64,000 nucleotides of DNA from S5-327 sp965200975 (GCA_965200975.1 OZ241740.1:1054001-1118000), one strand, 5' to 3'. Shown: positions 40,744 to 50,017, counted from the first letter of the stretch. Notes: generated by a model from the letters alone, not told the origin. Numbers and translations: made by a program.

Positions 40744-41989
40744 ATGCTTGGTTCGGCGATAGGGCGGGCGCGCTCCGGGTTCTACGGGTGGCGGATGGTC
40801 GCGCTGATGCTCGGGCCTCGGTCGGCCGGGAACGGCGTGTACGTGTTCGGGAACACGCTGTTCGTGATTCCGCTGGAGGAGGCGCTCGGCCTGAACCGCA
40901 GCTTGTCGTCGGTGATGTTTGCGGTTGGGGGAGTGATAGGCGGGCTGTCGGCGCCGGTGAGCGGGATGCTGATGGACCGGTGGGGGCCGCGCCGGGTGCT
41001 GCTGTGGAGCGTCGTTACGGGCGCGGCGGGGTACTGCCTGTTCGCGGCGTCGCCGAATGCGCTGTTTGCGTTCATCGTGTTCCTGGGGCCGATAAGCCTG
41101 GTGATGCTGAACATCGCCTTCAACGCGTCGTCGGGAGTGATCAACAACTGGTTCAACCGGTACAAGTCCACGGCGTTCGCGCTGATGCAGGGCGGTTCGG
41201 GCCTGGGGTCGCTGGCGATCATTTCGGGCTTGGCCCTGGCGATCGACGCGTGGGGCTGGCGGCAGGCGTCGGTGCTGGCCGGAGCGATCATCGTGGGGCT
41301 GGGGCTGCCGACAGCCCTCGCGACGCGGAACACGCCGGAGGAGATGGGGCTGCATCCGGATGGCGAGGCGCCGGCGTGGGGGTCGACGTCTTCATCGCCG
41401 GCTGGACTGGCGGGTCCGACGGCAGGGCAGGCGCTGCGAACGCCGAGCTTCTGGATGATGGTCGCAACTACGACGCTGTTCGGCGGGGCGATGTCGGCGC
41501 TCGGCATCCACTTCGTGCCGGTGATGGTGTGGAAGGGGATGACGGAGGTGGAGGGAGCGCTGATGCTGACGATGTGGGCGCTGGGGAGCGTCGTGACGAT
41601 CGTCTCGGTGGGAGCGCTGGCCGACCGGTTGGGGGAGATTTCCGGTGGGAGGAGCGGCATGCCTGTTCGTCGGCGCGGGCGTGCTGCTGCTGAACATCGG
41701 CGGCGCCGGGCCTGCGTTGTGGCTGGCTGTCGCGCTGTTGTCGGCGTCGAGCAGTCTGTATCCGCTGATGTGGTCGATACTGGGGGAGCTGTTCGGCCGG
41801 CGCTCGTACTCGACGATTCGCGGTTACGTGATGGCTGCGCAGGCCGGGGGAACGCTCGGCGGGCCGATAATGGCGGGCGCAGTGTACGAGGCGACAGGGA
41901 GCTATGCGATGCCGCTGTGGGCGTTGAGCGGTATGTGGGCAGGCGCCGCGATTCTGATGTGGGCGACGCCGCGCAGAAGGTACGTGTAG
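40744..41989 (+). pseudogene. MFS transporter (OFA/monocarboxylate-like) with one frameshift
   Basis: The first frame encodes about 300 residues (MLGSAIGRARSGFYGWRMVA, then MLMDRWGPRRVLLWSVVTG, then VINNWFNRYKSTAFALMQGG), typical of the monocarboxylate/OFA branch. It runs to VGALADRLG at 41631, after which another frame carries GGAACLFVGAGVLLLNIGG to the end at 41989. The break coincides with the five-G run 41631-41635; dropping one G restores ADRLGRFPVGGAACLF. A homopolymer miscall is therefore likely. If restored the product is about 414 residues with 12 helices. Confidence 0.8.
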
Positions 41990-42005
41990 GGCGCGCGCTC
42001 TGTCG

Positions 42006-42046
42006 TTGCGCAATCTCTCCCCGGCGAGCGGGGGAGATTTGCGCAA
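42006..42046. terminator. bidirectional terminator-like hairpin
   Basis: TTGCGCAA at both ends encloses CTCTCCCC opposite GGGGGAG, between two convergent genes. Confidence 0.6.
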
Positions 42047-42138
42047 CTGTTGCTGTTCCCTGAGGCGGAGACGCCGCGGATAAAGGGCGAGGTTCGGCGC
42101 TGCCGGACGCTCTCACGGGGAGAGCGCGGCAGACGCGC

Positions 42139-43185
42139 CTAGTGCGCGCCGGGGGCGGAGGAGCGCTCCTCCCGGTAGAAGACCTCTTCAGGGAAGATCT
42201 CGTCCCAGGGCTGCTTGGCGGCGCTGAGTCCCTGTTCGAGCGAGAACTGCTGCGCCATATCGAAGGCTTTGGCGTTGGCCTCGATGCCGTAGGCGAACGG
42301 GTCGGGTCCGAACACGTCGTCGACTTCTTTCTGGAATTGGGGGCCGAAGACGAACAGCGTGGGCGGCAGGGAGCGCAGGCGTTCGATGGCGGCGCGCTTG
42401 GACGCTTCGAACGCCTCCATCAGGCTTACGGCGACCCACGGGTGCTTCTCGAGGATGCTCTCGCGGACGACGGTGACGTGGTGGGGCGGGAAGACGCCGT
42501 GCTTCCTGAAGAAGCGGACAGCCTCGGCCTTGGGGTCGGAGAAGAGGGTGGGAAACTCGGGGTCGTTGCGGAGGTCGCGGCTTTGGACGCGATCGATGCC
42601 GGAGCCGCGGACGGAGCCGATGCCTATGGAGGCGTCGAGCTGGCCGTCGAGGTACATCGAGCTGAAGTCGGTGGTCGCGTGGCGGAGGTCGAGCCGTTCG
42701 GGGAGTCCGAGGCCGGCGTCGCGGGAGGCGCCGGTGTGGCTGTAGTGCTCGCTGCGCTCCATAAACCAGGTCATATCTTCGGGCTCGACGCCCCATTCGA
42801 GTTTGAGGATGCCGCGAGTCCAGAGGCCGACGGACTGCTGGTAGTCGCCGATGCCGAAGCGTTTGCCCTTGAGGTCTTCGGGGTGGTCTTGCCGGATGCC
42901 GGATGCCCTGCGGATGTAAACGTTGGTGTAGGAGAAAGTGCGGTTGTGGAAGACGGGGAGCATCCGGTACGGAAAGCCGAGCGGGCGCATTCGCAGATAG
43001 GAGGACATCGACATCTCGGAGACGTCGTACCGGTGGAACTTGATCTGTTCGTAGAAGACGCGCGGAACGGCGCCGGGCATGCCGTGGTAGTCGAGGACGA
43101 TGCCGTCCGGCTGCACCTCGCCGGTGATGAGGGGCATAACGCGGTCGTAGGCGGTGATAGCGAAGGTCAGTTCGAGCTTGGACAT
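42139..43185 (-). CDS. 4,5-dihydroxyphthalate decarboxylase-like / NMT1-like binding protein
   Basis: A 348-residue protein of the two-lobed (type II periplasmic-binding) fold annotated as 4,5-dihydroxyphthalate decarboxylase. It starts MSKLELTFAITAYDRVMPL, then has VSEMSMSSYLRMRPLGF near residue 62, HPEDLKGKRFGIGDYQQSVG near residue 105, and IDRVQSRDLRNDPEFPTLF near residue 205. No signal peptide is visible, supporting a cytoplasmic enzyme rather than a transporter subunit. ATG 43185 follows AAGGATG; a TTG 15 bases earlier is less likely. A paralog begins at the left window edge. The true substrate is unknown; an ABC-type thiamine-precursor binding role remains possible. Confidence 0.78.
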   Translation of the reverse strand: MSKLELTFAITAYDRVMPLITGEVQPDGIVLDYHGMPGAVPRVFYEQIKFHRYDVSEMSMSSYLRMRPLGFPYRMLPVFHNRTFSYTNVYIRRASGIRQDHPEDLKGKRFGIGDYQQSVGLWTRGILKLEWGVEPEDMTWFMERSEHYSHTGASRDAGLGLPERLDLRHATTDFSSMYLDGQLDASIGIGSVRGSGIDRVQSRDLRNDPEFPTLFSDPKAEAVRFFRKHGVFPPHHVTVVRESILEKHPWVAVSLMEAFEASKRAAIERLRSLPPTLFVFGPQFQKEVDDVFGPDPFAYGIEANAKAFDMAQQFSLEQGLSAAKQPWDEIFPEEVFYREERSSAPGAH

Positions 43186-43260
43186 AGCGCATCCTTTCAA
43201 GGGGGCCGTGTGCGGGGAATGATAGCGGATGTTGGGGGGCGCGGCCGGGGATGGCGTTGT

Positions 43261-43289
43261 TTGACACCTAAAATTGCCTTTGCTATCGT
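43261..43289 (+). promoter_or_regulatory. probable sigma-70 promoter of the GHKL cassette
   Basis: TTGACA (43261-43266), a 17-base spacer and TATCGT (43284-43289), 37 bases before the start codon of the first cassette gene. Confidence 0.7.
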
Positions 43290-43325
43290 CGATCGATCCG
43301 CCACAGGTCGATGTTGGAGTGCGCG

Positions 43326-45311
43326 ATGGTTAATATCGGCTGGCATTTTCGTCCGATGCAGCGGTCCGAGATTAGTCAGGACCCGATGGAGCGCGAGTTC
43401 TTCTCGGGAGAGTCGATAAGCGAACGGCTCGTTCGGGAGGCGATCCAGAACTCTCTGGACGCCGGCCTTGCGCGTGTTGACAGGAACTACAGGGATCCAG
43501 TGCGCGTTCGGTTCTCGCTCCATGGCGTTAGGGAGCCGCTGAACCAGAGAAGCGCGGACGTGTACGTTGCCGGGCTAGAGAAGCATTTGCAGACAGGACT
43601 TGACGCCGATGACGGATTTCGCCGAGACCCCCAGCTGAGCGGGTTGCTCACCAGCGCGGGCATGCCGTTCCTGGTAGTTGAGGATGCAGGGACGGTTGGA
43701 CTGGAGGGCGATTGGGAGCGATACGACGATTCAGCGGACGACCCTGCGGAGAAAGAGCACTTCTATTGGTTCTTTCGCAACGTAGGGCGTTCGGGAAAGA
43801 CGGCTGAGGATGCGGGGTCTTGGGGGCTCGGCAAGTGGGTGTTCCCGGACGCATCGCAAGCGAGCGCGTTCATTGCGGTGACGCGGCGGCGCTCGGATGG
43901 CGAGACGCTGCTTATGGGACAGTCAGTGCTGCGCAAGCACACTATCGAAGGTAAGCGATACGCGCCGTACGGGTACTTTGCGGAGACGGACAGCGAGGGT
44001 TTCTCACGCCCGTTGCGTTTTTCGAAAGAGAGTCATCGTCCCATCATCGAGCAGTGCCTTGTTGACTTTGACTTGCGGCTGCGTGACCAGAGCGGGCTGT
44101 CGGTCGTCATTCCGTTTCCCCGAGTAGAGGGTGAGCAGATAAGCAAAGAGCGGGTGCTCGCGGCTGTAATCCACAATTATTTCTACCCCATCATCCAGAG
44201 GCGATTGGAAGTGACTGTGGACGACAGAGGCGATGAGGAGACGATTAGTGCGGACACAATAGATGACGTTGCGGAGAGATTGCCGCTAGACACAAGCGGA
44301 GAACGCAGCAGAGGGGGCTACCTACGCCTCTTCCGGATGTGCCGCGAGTCGGAACAAGTGGAGCATGTGGAGCTGAACAGTCTTCCGCGCAACATGCAGG
44401 ACTACTCGGATCGAGAACGAGTAGCCGAGATGCGGCGGCAGTATGAATCGGGCGGCTTACTGGCGTTCCGCGTTCACACTAGCGTTAAGCGGCGGGGCAG
44501 CGGCCGTGATGAGTCCACGAGCTTTCGCCTCTACATACAGAAGGACGTGGCGCTTTCGCAAGGACATGACTATTACGTCCGCGGGTCTCTGGCGATACCT
44601 GAGGAGGACCATCTGGGGAACCGTTCAGCGCGGTCCTTGCTGGTAGTGGACGAGCATGAGCCCTTGGCGGCGATGCTGCGAGACTCGGAGCCTCCGGCGC
44701 ATACATCCTGGCGGCCCCAGGTCGAGCGGGTTGCCAAGCGATGGGTTGGGCCGCAGTCCCGGATTAAGCGTGTACGCGAGGCGCCAGCTGCACTCCTCAG
44801 TATTTGGGAGGCGACGCCGGTTGGGCTGGACAGGGATGCGCTTGCCGACATCTTCCCTGCCGGCGGCGGCGAGCGCCGGAAGAGAGACTCCGAGGGCAAG
44901 CTGCCGGATGGGCCGAAGCCTATAAAGCCTGACGTGTCTGTTTCTCATCCCCAGTTTGATATCCAGCAACTCCAAGGCGTCCGACGCGGGTTCAGAGTGA
45001 AGTTCCCAGGCGATTTGAAGAGTCCGCCGGACCGTGTGCGACTGCGCGCCGCCTACGAGACTCCTCGCGGCAACCCGATGAACAGCTACAACGAGAACGA
45101 CTTCCGATTGTTCGGGCCGATGGCGCTCACTGTGGAATGCAGTGGCTGTCGCATAACTCCTGGGGACAAGGGCAATGCGCTGGTCCTGGAGGTCGACGAC
45201 CCGAGGCAGTTCTCCGTCACCATACGGGGCTTCGATCCGCACAGGGATCTGCTGGTGGACGTGCAGGCGGTTATCGATAGGCCGTTAGGAGATGCGAGGT
45301 CGGACGGATGA
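43326..45311 (+). CDS. GHKL (Hsp90/MutL/MORC-type) ATPase, first gene of an accessory cassette
   Basis: A 661-residue protein. ATP-binding motifs of the GHKL fold are visible in order: N box VREAIQNSLDAG (residues 37-48; Glu39 catalytic, Asn42 Mg), G1 box VVEDAGTVGLEG with Asp120, and GSWGLGKW at 164-171 for the lid. The central part (to about residue 470) has KRRGSGRDESTSFRLYIQKD and SLLVVDEHEPL; the C-terminal third (VSHPQFDIQQLQGVRRGFRV) is beta-rich and unrecognised. ATG 43326 follows GGAG at 43316. Related ATPases occur in MORC/MutL-type restriction cassettes. It overlaps the next gene by ATGA. Base usage looks less GC-rich than flanking genes. Function unproven. Confidence 0.72.
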   Translation: MVNIGWHFRPMQRSEISQDPMEREFFSGESISERLVREAIQNSLDAGLARVDRNYRDPVRVRFSLHGVREPLNQRSADVYVAGLEKHLQTGLDADDGFRRDPQLSGLLTSAGMPFLVVEDAGTVGLEGDWERYDDSADDPAEKEHFYWFFRNVGRSGKTAEDAGSWGLGKWVFPDASQASAFIAVTRRRSDGETLLMGQSVLRKHTIEGKRYAPYGYFAETDSEGFSRPLRFSKESHRPIIEQCLVDFDLRLRDQSGLSVVIPFPRVEGEQISKERVLAAVIHNYFYPIIQRRLEVTVDDRGDEETISADTIDDVAERLPLDTSGERSRGGYLRLFRMCRESEQVEHVELNSLPRNMQDYSDRERVAEMRRQYESGGLLAFRVHTSVKRRGSGRDESTSFRLYIQKDVALSQGHDYYVRGSLAIPEEDHLGNRSARSLLVVDEHEPLAAMLRDSEPPAHTSWRPQVERVAKRWVGPQSRIKRVREAPAALLSIWEATPVGLDRDALADIFPAGGGERRKRDSEGKLPDGPKPIKPDVSVSHPQFDIQQLQGVRRGFRVKFPGDLKSPPDRVRLRAAYETPRGNPMNSYNENDFRLFGPMALTVECSGCRITPGDKGNALVLEVDDPRQFSVTIRGFDPHRDLLVDVQAVIDRPLGDARSDG

Positions 45312-46061
45312 AGCGCAGACTGAATTTCACGGCACGGAAGCGCATAGACCAGCAGCGTGTCGCAGTCAAAATCGAGACCCGTGAAGACGAGGCTGCTCCT
45401 GCGTTTACCGTGGTGATGGACTTGAAAGGCCTGGACTTGCCGCCTGAGGCTGATGTGATTATCGAGGCCTACAGTGGGCGGGCTGTCCTTAGGTTTCCGT
45501 GGGGGAAGGTGGGCGCTCTTGCCCCGCCTCTGGACCGGCGGTTGGCGGATATGCCGATAAACCCATCCTTCCGTGTGAAAGTGATTAAGCCGGGTGCATC
45601 GGGAATGCTGCTGGCGATGGCGATACAGAGTGAGGCCGCACAGGGAAGAAACGCATGGCTCGCTAGTGTGGCTGAAAGGCTGTGATTTGGGGAAGGAAGT
45701 CTGGCGGCTGCAATTTCCGGGTACGGGGGCCCCGACGCTGCTGGTGAACAACAACATCCATGGCATTGGCGAGGCAGTGCGAAGCGACCGCGCATTCCGC
45801 GCTCTTGTGATGCCGGAGGTGCTGCGGGCCATGCTGACTCGGGCGTTGGTTGTCGATAGTTGGGATTTGGACGACGATGAGGGTGACTGGAGCGACTTGG
45901 TGCGTTTTGTGCGGGGCTTCTACGACGAGGAGCTTGCTCCCACAGTAGGCGGCGACGACCCCGTGGCCCGTATGGAATGGATAGACCAGGCGGTAACCGC
46001 GCTCACACAGCGCCACTTCCGGGCGAGCGATATGTACGCGACAGCATTGAGGATAGCATGA
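45308..46061 (+). pseudogene. unknown cassette protein 2, split by a frameshift
   Basis: The first 106 residues (MKRRLNFTARKRIDQQRVAV to MLLAMAIQ) read in one frame that ends at 45685 after unlikely residues. The protein clearly continues one frame over from about 45627 with RVRPHREETHGSLVWLKG, CDLGKEVWRLQFPG and NNNIHGIGEAVRSDRAFRAL to the stop at 46061. Removing one base near 45621-45630 gives about 251 residues. I do not recognise a family; the second half looks alpha-helical. ATGA overlaps join it to the GHKL ATPase gene before and the third gene after, so all three are translationally coupled and probably work together. Confidence 0.7.
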
Positions 46062-46831
46062 CCGGCGCAACAGAAATAAAGGTATGTAAGTTCACCAGAG
46101 ATGGAATGGATCTTGCAAAGCGGTATCTAAAATCGCTGCGCGACAGCGGCTGGACAGAACCTTTCCGGGGCATGTTGTCCGATCCGAGATATGCGGAGCC
46201 GGTTGAGCCGGAGGCGTACGTTGAAAGCCGCGCGTTCGCCAACCGGAGAGAGGCGGGGCAGTACCTGGCGGAACAACTGATGCCGTTGGCTGGAGCGGGG
46301 CTTGCTCATGACCCCGACGTGTGGTCGTGGCTTGGCATTTTCTATCTGGAGAAAGTGTTCAGGCACGACGAGCAGCATGTGCGCCGAATAAAGGAGTTCT
46401 CAGAGGCCGCGTACCTGATTGATCTCGTGGATCGGGATTCTCGCGATCGGTCGCATCACCGGTTGCTCATTGCGTACGATGTCTGGACGCGGTGCGGGGA
46501 GAAGGCGTGGTTCCTACTCGACGAAGTGGTGAGCAGCATGAGCCAGTTCACGCTACGGCTTGTGCAGGCGCCCGAAGTGTTTCGCTCGGAGGGAGTAATG
46601 GAACTTGCGCATAGGCTGTACGCCGACAGGGAGACCGGCAGGCTACGGAGCGGAAGTCTTGGCATGAGCAATGCGACTGCGCCGCCGGGCAGCTTGCCCC
46701 GACTGCTGGCGGTGCTTACTCAATTTTCCATGACATATGACGTTTACGGAATGGAGGCCGATCGACTGCTGCGGCTACTGCCGCCGGAGTTCGATCGCTT
46801 CCGTGCGGTTGCAGCCCCTACCCCCCGCTAG
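46058..46831 (+). CDS. unknown cassette protein 3 (possibly DUF6339-like)
   Basis: A 257-residue, mostly helical soluble protein: MTGATEIKVCKFTRDGMDLA at the start, then DPDVWSWLGIFYLEKVF near residue 84, SHHRLLIAYDVWTRCGEKAW near residue 132, and SLPRLLAVLTQFSMTYDVYG near the end. The conserved-looking W-x-G-x(2)-Y and YDVW patterns recall proteins labelled DUF6339 that accompany ATPase cassettes, but I cannot confirm this. ATG 46058 overlaps the stop of gene 2 (ATGA). The 3' end overlaps the convergent small gene by four bases, marking the right border of the cassette. Confidence 0.68.
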   Translation: MTGATEIKVCKFTRDGMDLAKRYLKSLRDSGWTEPFRGMLSDPRYAEPVEPEAYVESRAFANRREAGQYLAEQLMPLAGAGLAHDPDVWSWLGIFYLEKVFRHDEQHVRRIKEFSEAAYLIDLVDRDSRDRSHHRLLIAYDVWTRCGEKAWFLLDEVVSSMSQFTLRLVQAPEVFRSEGVMELAHRLYADRETGRLRSGSLGMSNATAPPGSLPRLLAVLTQFSMTYDVYGMEADRLLRLLPPEFDRFRAVAAPTPR

Positions 46832-47202
46832 CCAATCTCCATGGTGCGGAAGACGCCTCGCTGGAGGGCGGCGGTGGAGAGGAGTTGCTCGAGGACGATG
46901 TGCGCTTCGGGGCGGCGGAGGTCGAGGGCCGAGGCGGCGATGGCCCGGTAGAGGACGCCCGAGCCCACGGTGGCGGTCGTTTCGGCGCCGATGCGGCCGG
47001 GGAGCTCGATGCCGAGAACGAGGGCCATTGCCTGCGCTTGCAGTTCGCCGACGCCGGAGGCGTGCGTTTTCGTGAGGGCGCGCCGCTGGTGGAGGAGGGT
47101 GTATCCGTGTTTGTTGCGCCGGATGCTGACGGCGGTCTCGCCGCGCGGGCGGTTGATGAGCCGCTCGGCGTAGTCGAGGGCCTTGACGCGGGAGAGGGCC
47201 AT
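46828..47202 (-). CDS. small unknown protein, last gene of the ABC import operon
   Basis: A 124-residue protein, start ATG 47202, two bases after the permease stop. It reads MALSRVKALDYAERLINRPR, then TAVSIRRNKHGYTLLHQRRA and AQAMALVLGIELPGRIGAET, with an alternating helical, somewhat basic character and no membrane segment or signal peptide. I do not recognise a family. The tight spacing argues it is translated with the importer. Its 3' end overlaps the cassette gene on the other strand. Confidence 0.55.
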   Translation of the reverse strand: MALSRVKALDYAERLINRPRGETAVSIRRNKHGYTLLHQRRALTKTHASGVGELQAQAMALVLGIELPGRIGAETTATVGSGVLYRAIAASALDLRRPEAHIVLEQLLSTAALQRGVFRTMEIG

Positions 47203-47204
47203 GG

Positions 47205-48932
47205 CTATCCGCGGTTCTGAATGCCGAGGTTGAAGCCCAGGTAGCGGGCCGCCACCGCGACTCCAAGGGTCATGAAGACGATGAGCGCTCCGACGACGGA
47301 GGCTTCCTCGAAGCGTCCGTCGATGATGTGGTCGAGCTGGAGCAGGGCCAGCGGTCGGTTCGACGAGGTGGTGAGGATGGCGATGTGGCTTACGGCGCGG
47401 GTTGCGCCGACAAACGCGAGGGTTCCGACTGCGATGAGCGTGGGGGCCATGAGCGGGATGACGATGCGTCTGAAGGTGTAGAGCCACCCTGCGCCCGATA
47501 GCCATGAGGCCTCCTCCAACTCGGTGCTGATCTGGAGGAGGTTGCTCTTGAGCAGCTGTACGCCGATGGTCATGGAGGTTACCGAGACGGCGGCGATGAG
47601 CGCCCAGTGCGTGCCAAAGAGCGGGCGAAGCAGGGGGATGTTCAGGAGCATCAGCATAAGGCCGAGACCGAGGACGATGCCCGGTATGGTGATGGGCATC
47701 CAGGAGACGAAGTCCAGGACGTGGCGTCCGAAGAATTTGGTCTTGACTACGATGTAGGCAATCGTGGAGTAGACCGTCATTGCGATGCCTGCAGCGCCGA
47801 AGGCGATGATCAGCGTGTTCCGTACGGAGCTGATGAAGATGGGGTCGGCGAAGACGTCCGTCCAGTTTTGCAGAGTGAACGGAGATCCGGATACGTCGAA
47901 GAAACCGAACAGCTTCATAAAGGTGCCGAGCATCATCATGCTCAGGGGCACGATAGTGATGAGGCTGACGAAGAACATCGATGCGGCGAAGGCGACCCAG
48001 CGGAACCTGCCGAGAGGGAACAGTTGAGGTTTGAACTGTCCGGTGATGGTAGTGTAGCGCCTGCGCCGCAGGTTCCACTGTTGCAGGAGGATGAGCGGGG
48101 TCATCAGTACGAGCACCGAGACGCCCAATGCAGTGGCGTTAGCGAAAGAGGGGGGCTGCTTGGCGACTTCGCGGAAGATGAACGTGCCGTAGTTGAAGAA
48201 CTGGATAGGAGGGCCGAGCACGCGCTCGATCTCAAAGCTCTCGAGCCCAAAGAGGATGCCGAGCAGGACGACGGTCATGATGGCGGGGGTCATGACGGGC
48301 ATAACGACGCTGAGGAGCGTAAGGGGGCCGTTGGCGCCGCACACTCTTGCCGCTTCCTCCATTGAGGCGTCCATATTCTGAAACACGGGCCTGAGGAGGA
48401 TGGCTTTCACTGCGATCGTTTTGGTGACGAGGTGCAGCCAGACGATTCCGGCCATCGAGTAGATATTGAAGGGGCCGCTGCCGCCAAAGACTGCCGCCCA
48501 TGCCTGGTTGAGGAGGCCGAACTCGGGCGCGAGGAGTAGGATGTAGCCGAGCACTACGGGAAGCGTGGGGAGGAAGAAGGCGACCCAGAAGGCGAGGTCT
48601 ACCCACTCCTTTCCCGGGAGATCGGTGCGCGCGGTGAGCCAGGCGAGGGTGATGCCTACCGGAGTCGCGATGGCTTGCACTATCGCCACGATGAGGATGG
48701 TGTTGAGCAGGGCCTGAACGAGGCCGGGGTTACGGTACGCGGACACCCAGTTCGAGATTCCCCAGCCGTCGCGCGGAGTGAAGACGCCGTCGCCTATCTT
48801 GAAGCTGTCCACGAATAGCAGAATTATGGGATAGAGGACGATGACTCCCACCCATACGATGACTATGGTGAAGAGGATGGCCTTGACTTCCAGCCGGAAG
48901 GCGGGGCGCAGCTGGCCTACTCCAGTCGCCAT
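47205..48932 (-). CDS. ABC transporter permease, two fused membrane domains (FbpB/AfuB type)
   Basis: A 575-residue inner-membrane protein with two repeats of the importer permease domain. The first (residues 20-290) starts VKAILFTIVIVWVGVIVLYP; the second (about 310-570) starts RWVAFAASMFFVSLITIVPL. The coupling loops that contact the ATPase appear as EEAARVCGANGPLTLLSVVMP in the first half and EEASWLSGAGWLYTFRRIVI in the second. Such fused permeases serve iron(III) or related importers. It overlaps the ATPase gene by 16 bases and follows binding protein and ATPase in order. Confidence 0.9.
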   Translation of the reverse strand: MATGVGQLRPAFRLEVKAILFTIVIVWVGVIVLYPIILLFVDSFKIGDGVFTPRDGWGISNWVSAYRNPGLVQALLNTILIVAIVQAIATPVGITLAWLTARTDLPGKEWVDLAFWVAFFLPTLPVVLGYILLLAPEFGLLNQAWAAVFGGSGPFNIYSMAGIVWLHLVTKTIAVKAILLRPVFQNMDASMEEAARVCGANGPLTLLSVVMPVMTPAIMTVVLLGILFGLESFEIERVLGPPIQFFNYGTFIFREVAKQPPSFANATALGVSVLVLMTPLILLQQWNLRRRRYTTITGQFKPQLFPLGRFRWVAFAASMFFVSLITIVPLSMMMLGTFMKLFGFFDVSGSPFTLQNWTDVFADPIFISSVRNTLIIAFGAAGIAMTVYSTIAYIVVKTKFFGRHVLDFVSWMPITIPGIVLGLGLMLMLLNIPLLRPLFGTHWALIAAVSVTSMTIGVQLLKSNLLQISTELEEASWLSGAGWLYTFRRIVIPLMAPTLIAVGTLAFVGATRAVSHIAILTTSSNRPLALLQLDHIIDGRFEEASVVGALIVFMTLGVAVAARYLGFNLGIQNRG

Positions 48933-50017
48933 GCGCTCACTGCTCCTTCGGGGAGGCGCACCGTAAGGGTGTCTCCTTCCTTTTTACGGGTGTCGCGCGG
49001 GAGCGAGATCATCACGGAGTTCCCGGCGATTTGCAGATAGCATTCGTACCGATCGCCTATGAAGAGCAGGTTCTCGATAACGCCTTCCAGCAGGTTGGAC
49101 GCGAGGCCGGGCCCATCGTCGACGACGACGTCCTCAGGCCGTACCGAGATGGTCACGGCGTCGCCGACAGCCAGGCCCTTTGCAATATGCGCCCTGGCAG
49201 TTACGCGTTGAGCGCTGCCGTCGACGCTCACCTCGAGCGTCCCTGAACCGTCGCTGGAGACGATAGAGCCGGGGAGCTTCAGCAGCTTGCCGAGGAAATC
49301 GCGCACGAAAGAGTCCTCGGGGCGCTCGTACAGCGTCTTGGGGTCAGCGACCTGGATGGCGCGCCCGCTGCTCATAACCGCGATCCTGTCCGACAGGCTG
49401 AGGGCTTCCGTCTGGTCGTGGGTTACGAACAGGACGGTGATGCCGAGCGTCTTCTGGAGCTGCTTTACTTCGACGCGCATCTGCTCGCGCAGTTTCGAAT
49501 CAAGGTTGCTGAACGGTTCATCGAGGAGAAGCACCGCGGGTTCGTAGATGAGGGCTCTTGCAAGAGCGACGCGCTGCTGCTGGCCTCCGCTAAGCATAGG
49601 CGCGGGGCGGCTTTCGAGGCCTTCCAGCCCGACCAGATTCAGCACGCGCTCCACCCGTTCCTGTATCTCTCTGCGCTTGACCCGCCGGAGACGGAGCGGG
49701 TAGCTGACGTTGTCGAAAACGTTCATGTGGGGCCAGATGGCGTAGGACTGGAAGACCATGCCCATCATGCGCCGGTGAGGCGGAACGAACGTATTGCGGG
49801 GGACGGAGGCGACCAGTAGGTCGCGGATCCATATCTCGCCGCCATCGGGCTGTTCGAGCCCGGCGACAAGGCGGAGCGTCGTCGTTTTGCCGCAGCCGCT
49901 TGGCCCGAGGAGCGTGAATATCTCGCCTGCCTGCACGTCGAGCGAGACTTGGTCGACGGCCTTGGTTGCGCCGAAAGTTCTGCTGACGCGGTCTAGCCGC
50001 AGGATGGTGTCAGTCAT
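48917..50017 (-). CDS. ABC importer ATPase (FbpC/PotA type)
   Basis: A 366-residue ATPase. Walker A is LLGPSGCGKTTTLRLVAG near residue 37, the signature is LSGGQQQRVALARALIYEP near residue 141, Walker B is VLLLDEPFSNLDS, and the switch His is in VTHDQTEALSLSD. The last 120 residues form a TOBE regulatory domain (ITVSVRPEDVV-like segment TISVRPEDVVVDDGP near residue 290). It powers the adjoining double permease. It begins after two hairpins that separate it from the binding-protein gene. Confidence 0.92.
   Translation of the reverse strand: MTDTILRLDRVSRTFGATKAVDQVSLDVQAGEIFTLLGPSGCGKTTTLRLVAGLEQPDGGEIWIRDLLVASVPRNTFVPPHRRMMGMVFQSYAIWPHMNVFDNVSYPLRLRRVKRREIQERVERVLNLVGLEGLESRPAPMLSGGQQQRVALARALIYEPAVLLLDEPFSNLDSKLREQMRVEVKQLQKTLGITVLFVTHDQTEALSLSDRIAVMSSGRAIQVADPKTLYERPEDSFVRDFLGKLLKLPGSIVSSDGSGTLEVSVDGSAQRVTARAHIAKGLAVGDAVTISVRPEDVVVDDGPGLASNLLEGVIENLLFIGDRYECYLQIAGNSVMISLPRDTRKKEGDTLTVRLPEGAVSAWRLE

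Noticed and set aside
42000..42138. Possible mobile-element end at the large inverted repeat
   Set aside because: It lies between convergent stops, has no transposase or target duplication, and fits a bidirectional terminator.
45594..46061. Treating the second half of cassette gene 2 as an independent gene
   Set aside because: Its GTG start lacks a ribosome binding site and its first dozen residues are an out-of-frame image of the preceding coding sequence; a single frameshifted gene explains both halves.
47203..48078. N-terminal 292 codons of the frame that ends in the small unknown gene
   Set aside because: They overlap the ABC permease antiparallel-free in another frame of the same strand and have shadow-type Arg/His/Pro composition; only the part from ATG 47202 is credible.
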